Part shown: in pieces, positions 1-11,306 of the stretch | How positions within the stretch are numbered: position 1 is the stretch's first letter | Layout: every line of letters starts with the position of its first letter | Assembly (NCBI GenBank): GCA_964019695.1 | Contig: OZ026520.1 | Location: forward strand, 32,088,120-32,152,119 | Direction: 5' to 3' | Origin: Loripinus fragilis | Taxonomy: Eukaryota > Mollusca > Bivalvia > Lucinida > Lucinidae | Length of the DNA: 64,000 nt | Notes under the pieces: model-generated | Told to the model about the DNA's origin: nothing | The model's input: the letters and a program-made list of their open reading frames with translations, nothing else | The model's database searches: none | Position numbers and translations under genes: made by a program

Positions 1-3000
1 TTTCTTTTTTTCCTTAGTGTTTGCAATCTCTGCTTTCTGCTTTCATTCCTTAGCAACTGGCTTCGTGTGCGCTTATCAAGTGTTAATTCTGACCTCTTAA
101 CTTTGATTGTATTTCCCTTGTCAGATTTATTTTCATTCTCTTCACCACCTTTATTGACTTCTTTTACATTTTCATTACTTCCTTTCTGCTCCTTCACATT
201 TTCCTTCATTCCTTTCTGCTCTACATGTAACCTATTTGGCTTTTGTTTACTTAAATCAGTTTCTTTTTTAATAACATTCACAGCTTCTGTTTGCTTGTTT
301 ATTCCTACATCACACAATGGTTCTGGTTCACTCCCCTTGGTCATTGGAATTTTCTCATTTTTTAGCTTTACATTGTCTATGCAATCTCTGGTCTCAAAAA
401 CAGTTTCACTCTTCTCCATGCCTTGATTTTCAATTTTAACCTCTCTATCAGACTCTTGTTTGCTGATATTAGATGATTTACCGACAGAAAACTCAGACAG
501 CTGCTTTGAATTGACACCATTCTTTGGGGGTTCAGAGGAACTGTATTGCTTTACCTTTTGCATATCAACAGCTGTATGTGCAGCACCAATCTTTCCATTA
601 TTGGTCTTTAACTCAGTCTTCAGTTGATCAGTACAAATGCCTTCTTCTTTGATTAGTTTTGTGTCCCTTTCAATATAAGAGCCATCCGTTATATTACGCA
701 ATTTGTCTATTGTCTTTTGTGCATTTTGCATAGCTTTCACAGCTTTTAACTGAGGACATAACTTAGAGATATGTTTATAAGCAACATCTTTGTCATGTAA
801 AACTTCTCTACACATATGACATTTAAACCATATTGTTACCTTTGCCTTAACTGGGCTACTTGATACATTGCAATTTTCCACATGCTTCACTCCAATTTTT
901 TCATTCTGTGATGTGAAATTACATTTGGAACAAACATAAATTTTAGTATATTCAAAATCCTTCATTTTCTCCCTCTGTCCTTTGCAAGGAACTTTAAGGT
1001 GAAATCGAAGCTGATCAAGTGATGGAAAAGATTTTTCACAGATAGTGCATGTCTTTGAAGGGCATAAATTCATTTTAGCATGCTCTCTCAACTGTTCAAG
1101 GTTGTTAAATATTTTGCTACATATTCCACACTCATAGACTTTCTGTCCAGGTTGTGGCTTTTTGATATTTCTTTCTCTATCTTCTCTTTCTTGTGCCAAG
1201 CGAGCAGCATTATAAAATGTGGATTGATTAGGAGACATTTTGCTTTGAGTCACCTCTTGTTGGCTGTTTTCTCTTGCAGAATTGCTCTTTCTCTGGTTCA
1301 GAATTTCCACATTTTTATTAATTTGGGTTTGATAACAATGTTTGTTTTGTATATTTGCAAATGACTGGTTGAAGGAATTTTTCGTTTCTTCACATGGGGA
1401 CTGGGCACCAACAGGTTTTCTTGGCTTGTTTTCAGAAATCAAGAACTTGGTTTTATCAGGTGGTTGAACTGCTGAAATGGTATTGCTTCCACTTACCATG
1501 GTTTTATCAGGTGGTTGAATGGCTGAAATGTTACTGCTTCCACTAAACATGGTTTTATCAGGTGGTTGAATGGCTGAAATGTTACTGCTTCCACTAAACA
1601 TGGTTTTATCAGGTGGTTGAATGGCTGAAATGGTACTGCTTCCACTAACCATGGTTTTATAAGGTGGTTGAATGGCTGAAATGTTACTGCTTCCACTAAC
1701 CATGGTTTTATCAGGCGGTTGAATGGCTGAAATGTTGCTACTTCCACTAACCATGGTTTTATCATGTGGCTGAATAGCTGAAATGTTACTACTTCCACTA
1801 ACCAAAGTTGTTTCCTTACCCACCACTTCATGGTCAGATACTAACTTATACTGGTTTTGGGCACCATCTGCTTTTGTGCTCAAATTAGAAATCTGATTAG
1901 CTTTACTAGTGTCCATGGGAGATTCACAAGTGACTGTACTATTTGGTTTTATCACATCGGCTTCACTCCTTGAAGTGCTATTAGTGATCGGTAACTTTTG
2001 ATCATTCAACTCTACACTGCTTTCTGTACAAAGGAGTTCATCTATACCAAATTCTTTTCTTCCTAGGTCAGGTAACTCTGGCACATGCATTATCTGAACA
2101 GCAGTTGCAGATTGTGTGCCTGTTATTGGAACTGAACTTGACAGAGCTGACAGGGACCTCTGTGTGCCTGACGTGACTGGGGGAACAACAACATTGCTTA
2201 AGTCTAAAGCATTGGGTGCCAAAATATTTGTCGGCTCTATTTGCCTCGAATTTACATTGTATTTACCACTGTAATTTCCATTGTTGTATGGTGCTAAATT
2301 GTTTATGCTAGCATTCTGATTACCAACTGGATTGCAAGTGTTCCTAAAGATCTGGCTACTAGCTGGCTGTGACCCTACACTTGAAGTGTGTGCAACACCA
2401 GTTACTGCTTTATTCACCTGTGAACTTGTTTGCTCCTTTGTTAGCAACATACCAGTTGGAGCCCTACTCTCTACTGGCATGCGGCTGTCCACAGCTACGG
2501 TGTTTGGCGTAAATAAATCCATCCTTTGAGAGACAGTTTTCTCTTGTACATTTGAAGGAAACCTAGTAGTATGGGTGTCTTGTTGTGATCCTGTTTTCAT
2601 TAAATCTGTAAGGATTTGTTGAACCAAGGCTGGACTTAACTCTGGTACAGTATTGAACTGCTGCTGGTTTGCAGATGCACTGTTCTGGGGAATTACAAGC
2701 TCTTGGGTCTTTGGCATTGTTGCAACTTTTGGTTGTACAGGATTTCCTATGAAAGCAATCTGAGCAGTATTCATATTACTCTGCGGAGCAATAGGACTAG
2801 CCTGAACTGGAAGCGCTTCAACATGCTGACCTTTTTGATTAATTGAAGACTGAACAGGAAATGTGGGTTGAAAAGATGAGACCGGGGTTTTCATGACTGG
2901 ATTTTGTTGAATAAGGTGTGACTGTGGTGTCATGTTGACAATCTGCTTGTTTCCAAACTGATCTAGCACATGCATGAATCTGGGCTGTTCTAATGTAACT

Positions 3001-5837
3001 GGCAATCGTATTCTGTTTTCACTACTCTGAGGCATACTATTATTTCCTGTCTGAATTAAAGGCTGCTTCGCTATCATAGTCTGTTCATGGGGTCTTGGTG
3101 CATGCTGAAATGGTATCCTTTGCGTCATTTGGATATTAGATGACTCGGGTGGCATAGTTTGGAACACATTTTGAGGTGGTTGATTATATGTAAAAGTTTC
3201 AGTTGACACTCTTGAATCTAATCCTACCGTTGTTTGCATTTCATCATTAAGTGAACTTATTCTTTGCATTGGCTGCCCAGAAGTTATAGAATTGCTAGCA
3301 ACATTAGCCAATATATTTAGCCCAGAATTTTGAGTAGTTGTTGCAATTCTCGTCATTGGTGGCACAACAGAAGTTCCTCTAGTGCTATCAGCAGCTTGAT
3401 AAAATGAAACATTGCTTTGTGTGTCAGCTTGAAAATTTGCATGAGAGGACTGTCTTGGAGATTCAACTGCAATATGCGAGGACATATTATTTCCACTTTG
3501 ATGAGCACTAACAATCTGCCCTGAACCACCTACATTGATATGTTTCAGCTCACTGTTTTGTTTACTTCTTTTCTTGTTTTGAAGAAATTCCAAAACATGA
3601 TCAGGCAGGGGGGCACTTATAAATTCCTTATCTTGACTAGTCTTGGTCTCTTGTTCTTTCACATTGCTTCCTACTGGTTTTATTTGGGACTGCATCATTG
3701 TACTGGAAACACTTGTGGTTGAAGTTGACATACTAATTTCTTTTGAAACTGTTGCTTTTTTAACCATGTTTGTCACACGCCTCACAAGCTCCTCTTGATT
3801 GTCTGGGTTTGTCAATGATCTTGGGACCACCATAGAAAAGACAGGTTTAACAGAGAACCCTTTATTATGTCTAGTGTCTGATATATTCACATTTCCAGAT
3901 TTATCCTTTTTCAATTTGTCAATAACTTTTGCAGAAGCAAAAAAGAACTTTTGAGATTTAACATCCCCTGGATTGTTAGAAGGGATATTATGTTTAGAGT
4001 TGTCTACTATGTTTGAAACATTATGAGGAATTTGATTGGTGTTAAATGCAGTTCCAACTTGAGAAATGGCTTGTGAATCTTGCTGTTTCATCACAGAGGG
4101 TGAACTCATTGCATTAGTAGCTTGCAAAATTTTGTTTCTTATTTGTGCAATGTTTTGAACATTTTTTTCAACTGTATTTTCTGCAGTTCCTTTTATTGTT
4201 TGAGATAAAAGTTCTGATATCTGGCTCCTGCTAGGAACACTCTTTGATGTCAAAGATGTTTTAGGAATGGATTTGTTCTGCCTTCTTTGTTTTTTGGCTT
4301 CCAACTTGTCCCTTTCTCTTTCTGCTCTTTGTTTCACATGCATTTCTGCAATTTGTTGAGCTATTCTAGCACATTCAGCTGGTGATGAAGAAGCAGTTGA
4401 GTATTCAAGAACACAATGTCTTTTCTGATTTGCTGCTGATGTACTTGAAGAAGATGAACTTCCTGGAGTAGAACTAAATGAAGGCGCAGACACATGTGAA
4501 TAAGGGCTCTTCTGTAACACTGAAGGGTTAACTGGATTACTGATAATTTGCTTATTAGCATGAGAAGCAGCTACATTTGCATGTGTCCCTTGGGATATGG
4601 AAGAAAAATTACTTGTTGCTACTCCAGACATTGTACTTGCCATACTAAACTGAGAAGGTGGATTGTTATGTCTGTACAATGATGAACTAGAATTAAACTG
4701 TCTTGCTCCCGTTGACTGTTGTGAGAAAACATTTCCCTGTGATTGTGCTTGCTGGTTTGATGAAATGGTGGATGAAATTCTTAAAGCATTCTGTTGTTGT
4801 TGTTGTTGTTGGAATGCAGCTGAAAGATAACTTTTTCCTTGAGACAAAACTGATGACACTTTTTCTAATTGCGACATTCCCTGTGAAAGAGTCTGCGGAT
4901 TTCGTCCCTGATTCATTGCTGAATTTGTGTAAAGTTTCTGTTTATTATTTTCAGCAGCATTTAAATTTGCATTCTGAACACTATCTTTTTTATATGCAGT
5001 ATTTTTCACACCTGGTTGTGTTATTCTGTTTATTCCTGCGTCCTTTTTCTTGTTTTTCTCCACAACTTTGTCATCTGAAAGACCCGCAAGCTGCAACTTT
5101 TTCTTGTATTCAGTTTCTTGATTAATAGATTTTTTCAAGTCATTAATTGTCTTATCTAGATCTTTCATTGAATATTCATCCATACCCTTTCCTTTGAGAG
5201 CATCCTTAGAGAAGTGCTGACCTAGTAAATTATCGATGTCAACAGGAATTGGCTTTTTAAGTGCATCTGCTGCATTCGACGTTTTCTGAACGGAAGTTTT
5301 TGTTTTTTCAACTGTTTCATCTGAGCCTTTTCTTTGGTGCTTAAAATATTTCACACTTTCAGCTGGATCACTTAGCACTGGAACATACTGACTAGATTCC
5401 CTTAAAAGAACATCTCTCTCGGTCTTATACTTTTTACAGAGTGGAATTATTTTCTTCCAAGTATAGTCTGGATCTAGCACATTTGGTCTTAATGGTTGCA
5501 ACAGTCTCTCTATTTCATAGATAGTTGCTGGATTAATTCTACTTTCATCCGACGTTGCTGTTGTATTCTTTACCGTCCAGTATAATCTATTCACTAAATT
5601 CAAGGAATCAAAAGTTGTATCCAATGAGAAAGCTGTTAATCCACATATTTTGGATATTCTGAAGTCGTACTCTTTCAACATGTATGCCATTCGTACACAC
5701 GTCTTGGCAATAGCAAACTGCCTTTCTTTAACAGATTCCAGATTATCTTTAGACAGCTCCTTTTCCATGTTGCCTTTGTCTATGTTGATGGCGTACTTGC
5801 ACAACTCTGTATATAACTGAATAAATGTGTCTCCACA
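1..5837 (-). CDS. Giant exon 7 of ZNF292/RLF-like gene, residues 322-2266+, runs off the window
   Basis: At least 1,945 codons are open from the CTATTTCAG acceptor at 5838 to the window edge. Residues ~322-455 finish the helical region (FIQLYTELCKYAIN...). Then comes a long disordered Q/S/N/T/P-rich stretch with Q7 at ~662-669, serine clusters near ~770-790, and a basic coiled segment (MHVKQRAERERDKLEAKKQ) at ~820-845. Seven 17-residue repeats lie at ~1666-1784. Four fingers C-x2-C-x12-H-x3-5-C lie at ~1889-1912, 1918-1939, 1955-1976 and 1992-2014. The C-terminal end in the window is K/E-rich. The layout suggests a nuclear DNA- or chromatin-binding factor with a disordered activation or condensate-type region. 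That role is inference; the exon itself is certain. Confidence 0.93.
1450..1806 (-). repeat. 51-bp x 7 in-frame coding minisatellite
   Basis: Seven head-to-tail units of 51 bp start at 1450, 1501, 1552, 1603, 1654, 1705 and 1756. On the minus strand each encodes 17 residues, MVSGSSNISAIQPPDKT or a close variant. Units at 1501 and 1552 are identical and the others differ at one to about six positions, so expansion is recent. The length is a multiple of three, so the frame survives unit gain or loss. The antisense strand is also open over the array (1493-1831), which is a by-product of the repeat. Confidence 0.97.
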
Positions 5838-5861
5838 CTGAAATAGAGAAACAAAGATTTA

Positions 5862-6065
5862 CGGTAAAACCTGTGTAAAACGGCCACTCTAAAAAAAACT
5901 CAAAATGGTTTTCAAGACTGATTGTCGCTTAATGTAGGTCAAAGTATTGCAGAATGCTCCAAAGGGAGCATTCTGCAATACTTTTGACCTTCATTAGGCT
6001 ACCAGTTGTCATTAAGACCTTTGTTTTGTCTATTTTTGAATGGACGTTTTACACAGGTTTTACTG
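5862..6065. mobile_element. MITE, 204 bp, TA-flanked, ends CRGTAAAACCTGTGTAAAAC
   Basis: The two ends are inverted copies (CGGTAAAACCTGTGTAAAAC at left, its complement ending TTTTACTG at right), each next to TA, as in Tc1/mariner-type insertion. The centre is a near-perfect hairpin (GTATTGCAGAATGCTCC around 5944). The left end is only 24 bp from the exon 7 acceptor, so it must contribute to the branch-point region. A second copy is at 19408-19586. Confidence 0.85.
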
Positions 6066-6089
6066 TACGTTTAACTCTTTACCTGTTTG

Positions 6090-6162
6090 TAAACAGTTTG
6101 GACCCAGATCAGGCCTGACACATTGTGCAGGACCTGACCTGGATCCAAACTCTGACACTTTG
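6090..6162. repeat. Palindrome family P2 copy (CAAACAGTTTGGACCCAG arms)
   Basis: Imperfect 70-bp inverted repeat: arm AAACAGTTTGGACCCAGATC and complementary arm CCTGACCTGGATCCAAACT. Other copies: 6885-6950, 18138-18212, 33928-33995, 38648-38724, with half copies near 8975-9030, 9255-9312 and 23395-23460. Confidence 0.8.
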
Positions 6163-6359
6163 GTAGCACTCTTGAAAGATTTTAATATCGAAACAAGACG
6201 GTCTTTGGGGCCCTGGGTAGCTGAATGACTGTTAATAAGGTCAGGAGAAAGCTTTATCGCTGACAACATTCCAGCTATGAACTTTTGATCAACCACCAGT
6301 TTCAAAAAGTAATGTTATCATAAGTAAAAGGTAGAACCTCAGTGGATACAATCATTAAA

Positions 6360-6780
6360 ACCAAGAATGAATCAAAGCTGACCATTGGCTAATGGGATAA
6401 ATTTCCAAACAGACAGATGTCTAAATTTGCAAAGCGTAATCACTCCAAAAAAAAAATACAATAGCCTTTTTTTACATTCACCAGGTAATCTACTCATCAT
6501 CTTCTATCAGCTGACCAAATTTGAAGCTTTTAGCTGTAACAGTTATTGAGATATCTTGATTACAAAAGTTCATTCTGACCTTATAAAAGGGGCATAACTC
6601 CACAAAGGAAGATAATTCAGACTAAAAAAAAATATGAGTCAGCCGTTTTTTTGATGAGGAATCCATTTATGAAATTTCAAAACCCTAACCAAATTTTTTG
6701 AATGGACACACAAATGGACGGACGGACAAGCCCAAAGTAATATGCCCCTTCAATTTTTTCAAACTTGGGGGCATAAAAAA
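6360..6780 (+). repeat. 'GGACGGACGG / GGGGCATAA' interspersed repeat
   Basis: The end is typical: AATGGACGGACGGACAAG followed by a CAAACTTGGGGGCATAAAA tail, preceded by AAAAGGGGCATAACTCCAC. The same plan recurs at about 12170-12715 and 14150-14372. No coding capacity is seen. Confidence 0.6.
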
Positions 6781-7104
6781 TGGAATAGTTAACATTTTAC
6801 ACCATGAGATTTTTCATGCTTTTTTGTTCTCTGCTGATCTTTTTCAAAATCAACTTTTTCAAAAAATTATATCAGGAATACCATCTGAGTATCCAGATCA
6901 GGCGCAACATTTTGTTGAGCCTGATCTGGGTCCAATCTGTTTGCAAAGGTTATCTGCAGACAATACTAGTAGATAATGAGTTAAGATGTATTTCCGTCCC
7001 TTTCGAATGTTTTTATCTTTGTGGAAAGTGCAGACCCTGATGAAATGCCGGGTTTTTTTTTTTTGCAAATGTGCCCATTTAGTGGTTTCCACTATACAAA
7101 GGGT

Positions 7105-7222
7105 AAAGTAATGAGGATAAAGTGTCTTGCTCATGGACACAACACAGTGCCTCCTGTGAAACTCGAACCTGCATTCCCTCAATCTCAAGTCAAGCACTCT
7201 ACCACTGAGCCACTGCGTTCCT
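7105..7222 (-). mobile_element. tRNA-derived SINE, truncated copy
   Basis: The minus strand has the tRNA-like head (GCAGTGGCTCAGTGGTAGAG) at 7222 and the core GTGTCC..GAGCAAGACAC, then is cut short of the usual tail. Confidence 0.75.
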
Positions 7223-7378
7223 TTAAATAAGTTAATATTTTATGGGTATACAGTCGAATCTCGTAAATTCGAAGTCCTAGGGATTAGAGATTTTATTTCG
7301 AAGTATTGAAAGTTCGAATTATATGGAGGTAGACATAAGAATATAATTATAATATGATCAGTTTTTCCCCTGTCAATA

Positions 7379-7440
7379 CATGTTTTTGTGCGTAAAAGAA
7401 ACGTCTCAGGGAGACGTTTCTTGTATGCACAAAAACAAGT
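7379..7440. repeat. Palindrome family P1 (AAAGAAACGTCTC hairpin), copy 1
   Basis: Near-perfect hairpin TTTTTGTGCGTAAAAGAAAC / mirror arm. Full P1 copies also lie at 8406-8467, 10491-10552, 11394-11459, 16553-16617, 17051-17118, 37245-37310 and 39354-39424; a half copy is at 23966-24012. The consensus arm is GGGTGCTCAAAAGAACCGTC with ATATG at the outer edge. Confidence 0.9.
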
Positions 7441-9492
7441 GTTTTATAGAGGGTTTACTGTATATTTTATAGGTTTCTTTCAATCAGGTAGTCCACTCCT
7501 TACCTCTTTCATAGTTTAATGACTAGCTTTTATAGATTGAACCTTTGCTACAATTGCATATTGGAAACGCCTAATTAAAGGGGTACTTTGTCAGAATTGA
7601 CCTTCAAACTTTAGATATAATTCTTTGAAAATATCAAAGGATGACACAGACAAGGAAGAACGATGACAGTTCCTGGACCATTGACATACCTTCAGCCCAG
7701 TTCAGCAAAAAATATTGGTAGTCTACAGGCCTTTAGTTAAGAGTGTGTACCAAAAAAAAATAATTTTCTTACTTCTCATCCAAAACATACACTGTTCAAA
7801 ATATTTCAAGGAACACTGCATATTTTGCCATTGATCACAATACAAAGTCACTCATAGTCTGACTCATAACAAGAGTTGGATTAATAAGGCAAAAACATGT
7901 TTCTCCTGTGATTAGTTTGGTCACCCATTAAAGTGATGCTTGTTTATAAAAATGAAGTAATCCTTTTCCAGAAATATCCATGGAACACTTTATGTAAAAA
8001 TGGAATTTTGTTAAAAATACCCCATTTTTCAAAACCAAAATTTAAGAGGATGTTTCAATCAAACATCATAACACAATCATTTCTGTACAGTCAATAGCCT
8101 TTCAATGTTGCAGAAATCATTAGGTTACGCTATTAACAAATTCAGAAGATTCTACAGAGTTCCAGAAAATATCGTCATTTTCAAGAAAATTAAAAATTAC
8201 AAAATTTTAGCCATGAACTTAAGCAGCAATTGTTTAATCAAAAACTTTTTCTGATCCAAAACTTTGACTATCGTAGCACAAATGGCAAAAAAAACTGGGT
8301 TTCTGCCTTATAGTCTAGTGAATACATTACTTTGTCTATAGGACAGGGGTTAACATTATCACCTGTGGAAAATCATCAGGTGTTCCTTAAATATTTTGAG
8401 CAGTGTATGTTGTGGGTACTCAAAAGAATCGTCTCAATGAGATGGTTCTTTTGAGCACCCAAAACATATGTTTAAACTGATGGATTAGAAAATATTAACA
8501 ATTTTACACTCAAAAATTCTGTTTATCAAAAACTATGAGGCTATCAAAGTACATCAGAAGATGAGCAAGCAGATGGCAATTGTCGTTAACCCTTTGTATT
8601 CAGGAAACCCCTGAAAGCGTACTTTTACAGTGAAGATCCAGATGAAATGCCGTATCATGCTGCATTTCATCTGTGTCTACACTGTTTGTTAAGGTTATAA
8701 TAAAGCTCTTCAGACAATTTATCTTAATTTAATTATAATCGGACTCCCCTAGGTATGTACAATGGACTATCCCAAGTTCATTGTATCAAACCAGAAGGAA
8801 GAATACATTAGTATACAATAGGTTAAAGAGCATGGAATGAAATAGGAAGAATAGACTATTCTTAATCCTTATCAACTACTATTTTTGTCCTAAATATGTG
8901 GTCTGCTTTTTAAGTCTGTTGCATATATTCAATTGCAATTCAGACATTTTTTTTTCATGGAAGTAAGCAATATGAAGCCTGATCAGCAGTATGATCTGGG
9001 ACCATATTGTTTGCAATATAGGCTACCTAAGAACATAAGCAGTTAGGGAGTAGACGACAAAAGTCATGACTGGCGGGCTAAAGGAAGTTGGCTTTAATAT
9101 ATGCTATTGTTACACATTTGTAACATAAGAATGAGGGCTCAGGCAATCAATGCTGTTTGATGATAATTGAAAATCTGATGGACAACTATATCTGAAGTTT
9201 TAACTCTTTGCCTGCTAGCATGACTTTTGTCATCTGCTGTTAACCTTAGCAAACCATACCAAGATTAGGTCCAACAAAATGTTGGGCCTTATCTGGATCC
9301 AAAATGTTTGACTAGATCTGATGGTATTCCCGAAATGATATTTTAGAAAAAGCTTATTTTGAAACAAGTCAGCAGACGACAAGAATTAGCTGACTCTGTT
9401 GATGAAGGTAGAGTTGTTGTGGATCTGTGATTGTAGTTTTTACTGGTCATATTCACTTTACAGTAAAACCTTGAAAATTCGAAATACTTGCT

Positions 9493-9689
9493 TTTGTTTG
9501 ATTTGATTCTTTACGTCCCATCAACAACCTTTCATTTAAACAGGGACGGGTCTTCCTGGGTTGAACCAGTACTAAGCTAGGATAAATGTGTCTTGCTCAA
9601 GAACCACAACACAGTGATGCCGGTGAGACTCGAACCCGCGGCCTCTCGGTCTCGAGTCAAGCACTCTACCACTGAGCCACTGCGCTCCC
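9493..9689 (-). mobile_element. Full-length tRNA-derived SINE with TTGCT flanking repeats
   Basis: On the minus strand: A box in GTGGCTCAGTGGTAGAG, B box in GGGTTCGAGTCTC, core CTTGAGCAAGACAC, then a conserved tail region (GGTTCAACCCAGGAAGAC) and an ATCAAATCAAAC end. TTGCT is found on both sides (9488-9492, 9690-9694), consistent with target-site duplication. It lies inside a pogo-like sequence (AAATTCGAAATAC | TAATTCGAAAT). Confidence 0.88.
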
Positions 9690-9750
9690 TTGCTAATTCG
9701 AAATAAATTTTGGACTGAATGGATTCCGAGAATAAGGCCTATTTATGAAC

Positions 9751-9779
9751 TATACTCAGAAAAACAATTGAAGGATATT
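9751..9779 (+). repeat. Left arm of 29-bp perfect inverted repeat pair
   Basis: The arm (starts TATACTCAGAAAAACAATTG) is exactly complementary to 10437-10465. The 657-bp interior has no ORF. It may be the ends of a small foldback element within the 7251-11123 unit. Confidence 0.85.
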
Positions 9780-10626
9780 GAAATTATTTTTACTTTATAG
9801 CATTTGAGACAATACTTTTCAAACGAAGTAGTTTTTATTTCTGATAGAACTACCACTATGCAATTCAGCAAAGAGCAAAATTAAATTTACGGGTCATAGG
9901 TTACGATACAGTACCACGCCAAATGTGCCGACCCTCTCTACCCAAAGTTCACAAGCAATAAATTTAGCGCTTATCAAATATGCTGAAACCTTTACCTTGT
10001 CATTGCTTATGTTCTAATTCCGACCACAGACGAGTTTTTACTCCCATTTATCAGCCATTGGCCCTAATAATGGGACAACTTCCTCACCAAAAATGCACAG
10101 ATATGGCATACCCCAGTCAATATGACAACAAAGTGGCAGTATAACACTGACAACAACTACAATATTATGTGCCATACTTTTGAGGGAGAGCCAGCACTGA
10201 TTTTGAAGCCAGTCATTATGGAATACAAACGATAATAATGAGTTTCAATCACTTTTGAAAGTTTGTGACTTTTCAGTATAGAGGGTTGCGCCATTTGGAT
10301 TTGTACGGTACTTAAACCATTGAAGCATGACATAAATCAAGCATCCATTTTGATTGCAGATTTATAGAACTATGAAATGCGTGCATTATTAGTTTAGTTT
10401 TTATTGTATTGAATGTTAGAGTTGGAACTGAACCTAAATATCCTTCAATTGTTTTTCTGAGTATATTTTAAATACTGTCTATAAAAACATGCCCTGTGTG
10501 CGTAAAAGAAATGTCTCCTCCTTGAGACATTTCTTTTACGCACACAAAACATATGTTGATAGGAAGAAAAGTTATAATAATCATTTTGAGGGGTTATATA
10601 TATATAACATGTGTTCATATATATGT

Positions 10627-11027
10627 CAGGGTTCATACAGGCAAGATTGTGTGAAATTCAAGGACTTTTCAAGGACTTCTAAAAGACTTTCCTACTGTTT
10701 AAAAGGACTGAAAACTTAAGAAAAATACTGATTTACACGTTAAAATTCTACTTCGGAAATGCTACAGTCCATTTCCAAAGATATAAGTTTAAGAAAATTA
10801 GTGTAAAATTGTGGTGCCTTTATTTGGTGCAGCATATGCTGCACCAAACAAAGGCAACACAATTTTATGCTGATTTAGGTCTCCAAAAACACTCTTGAAT
10901 CCTCTTGTAAATGGTAAAATTCAAGGCATTTCAAGGCCTTTGAGTGCTTTTCAAGTACTTTTCAAGTCAAATTTAATTTTCAAGAGTCCTGTATATTCAA
11001 GTACTTTTTAAGCATGTGGGAACCCTG
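10627..11027. mobile_element. hAT-like MITE with CAGGGTT ends
   Basis: The left end CAGGGTTCATACAGG mirrors the right end GTGGGAACCCTG, and the interior has repeated 'TTCAAGGAC/TTTTCAAGTACT' motifs. A 70-bp near-perfect palindrome (10801-10870, centre GCAGCATATGCTGC) sits at its middle. No clear 8-bp flanking repeat was found. Confidence 0.65.
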
Positions 11028-11165
11028 TCTATTCTTATGTACACCTCCGTATAAATTCAAACTTTTGATACTTCAAAATTAAATCTATAGTCCATAGGAC
11101 TCAGAATTTACCAGATTCTATTGCATTTTGCTATCTAGATCTAAGCAATGTGCATGTATATATAC

Positions 11166-11306
11166 CTCTTTTCTAACTCCATCTATTAGCACACCAATCT
11201 GTTCTGTTGATCTCGATACCTTGGCTACTGCCCATATACTCTCCAGAAACCTTTCTTCGTCTTTGTCGTCCAAGTACTGGTGATGAATCCACAGTTTCAG
11301 CAGTTC
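11166..11306 (-). CDS. Exon 6 of ZNF292/RLF-like gene, residues 275-321
   Basis: This 141-bp exon has both boundaries in phase 0. It follows a GGTTTTCAG acceptor and ends GAG before GTATAT. It encodes 47 codons, ELLKLWIHHQYLDDKDEE through GVLIDGVRKE. Again helix-loop-helix in character with an acidic loop. It joins directly to the TGTGGAGAC start of exon 7. Confidence 0.86.

Larger units (their letters stand above)
7251..11123. mobile_element. 3.9-kb inverted-ended composite element, pogo-like ends
   Basis: The left end CAGTCGAATCTCGTAAATTC after TA is matched in reverse complement by the right end (GAATTTACCAGATTCTATTG). The match continues inward for about 90 bp on each side (7251-7342 and 11030-11123), with roughly 80% identity by eye. 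The ends resemble CAGT..AATTCGAA termini of pogo-type Tc1/mariner elements. No transposase ORF lies inside; the interior is hairpins, a SINE and MITEs. Confidence 0.6.
5838..11165 (-). other. Intron 6: MITEs, a 3.9-kb inverted-ended element, SINEs, palindromes
   Basis: No coding sequence is recognised. Contents in order: TA-flanked MITE (5862-6065), palindromes (6090-6162, 6885-6950), an 'ACGGACGG' repeat (about 6360-6780), SINE (7105-7222), a pogo-like inverted-ended unit (7251-11123) holding hairpins (7379, 8406, 10491), a SINE (9493-9689), a 29-bp inverted pair (9751/10437) and a hAT-like MITE (10627-11027). Confidence 0.8.

Noticed and set aside
67..426. Plus-strand frame of 119 codons and other plus-strand frames within 1-5837
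   Set aside because: They lie antisense to the long open exon 7 and have biased F/S/L composition from the K/E/N-rich coding strand.
1493..1831. 112-codon minus-strand frame with repeated 'KPWLVEAVTFQPFNHLI'
   Set aside because: It is an alternative frame of the 51-bp coding minisatellite; the true minus-strand frame is the one joined to exon 7.
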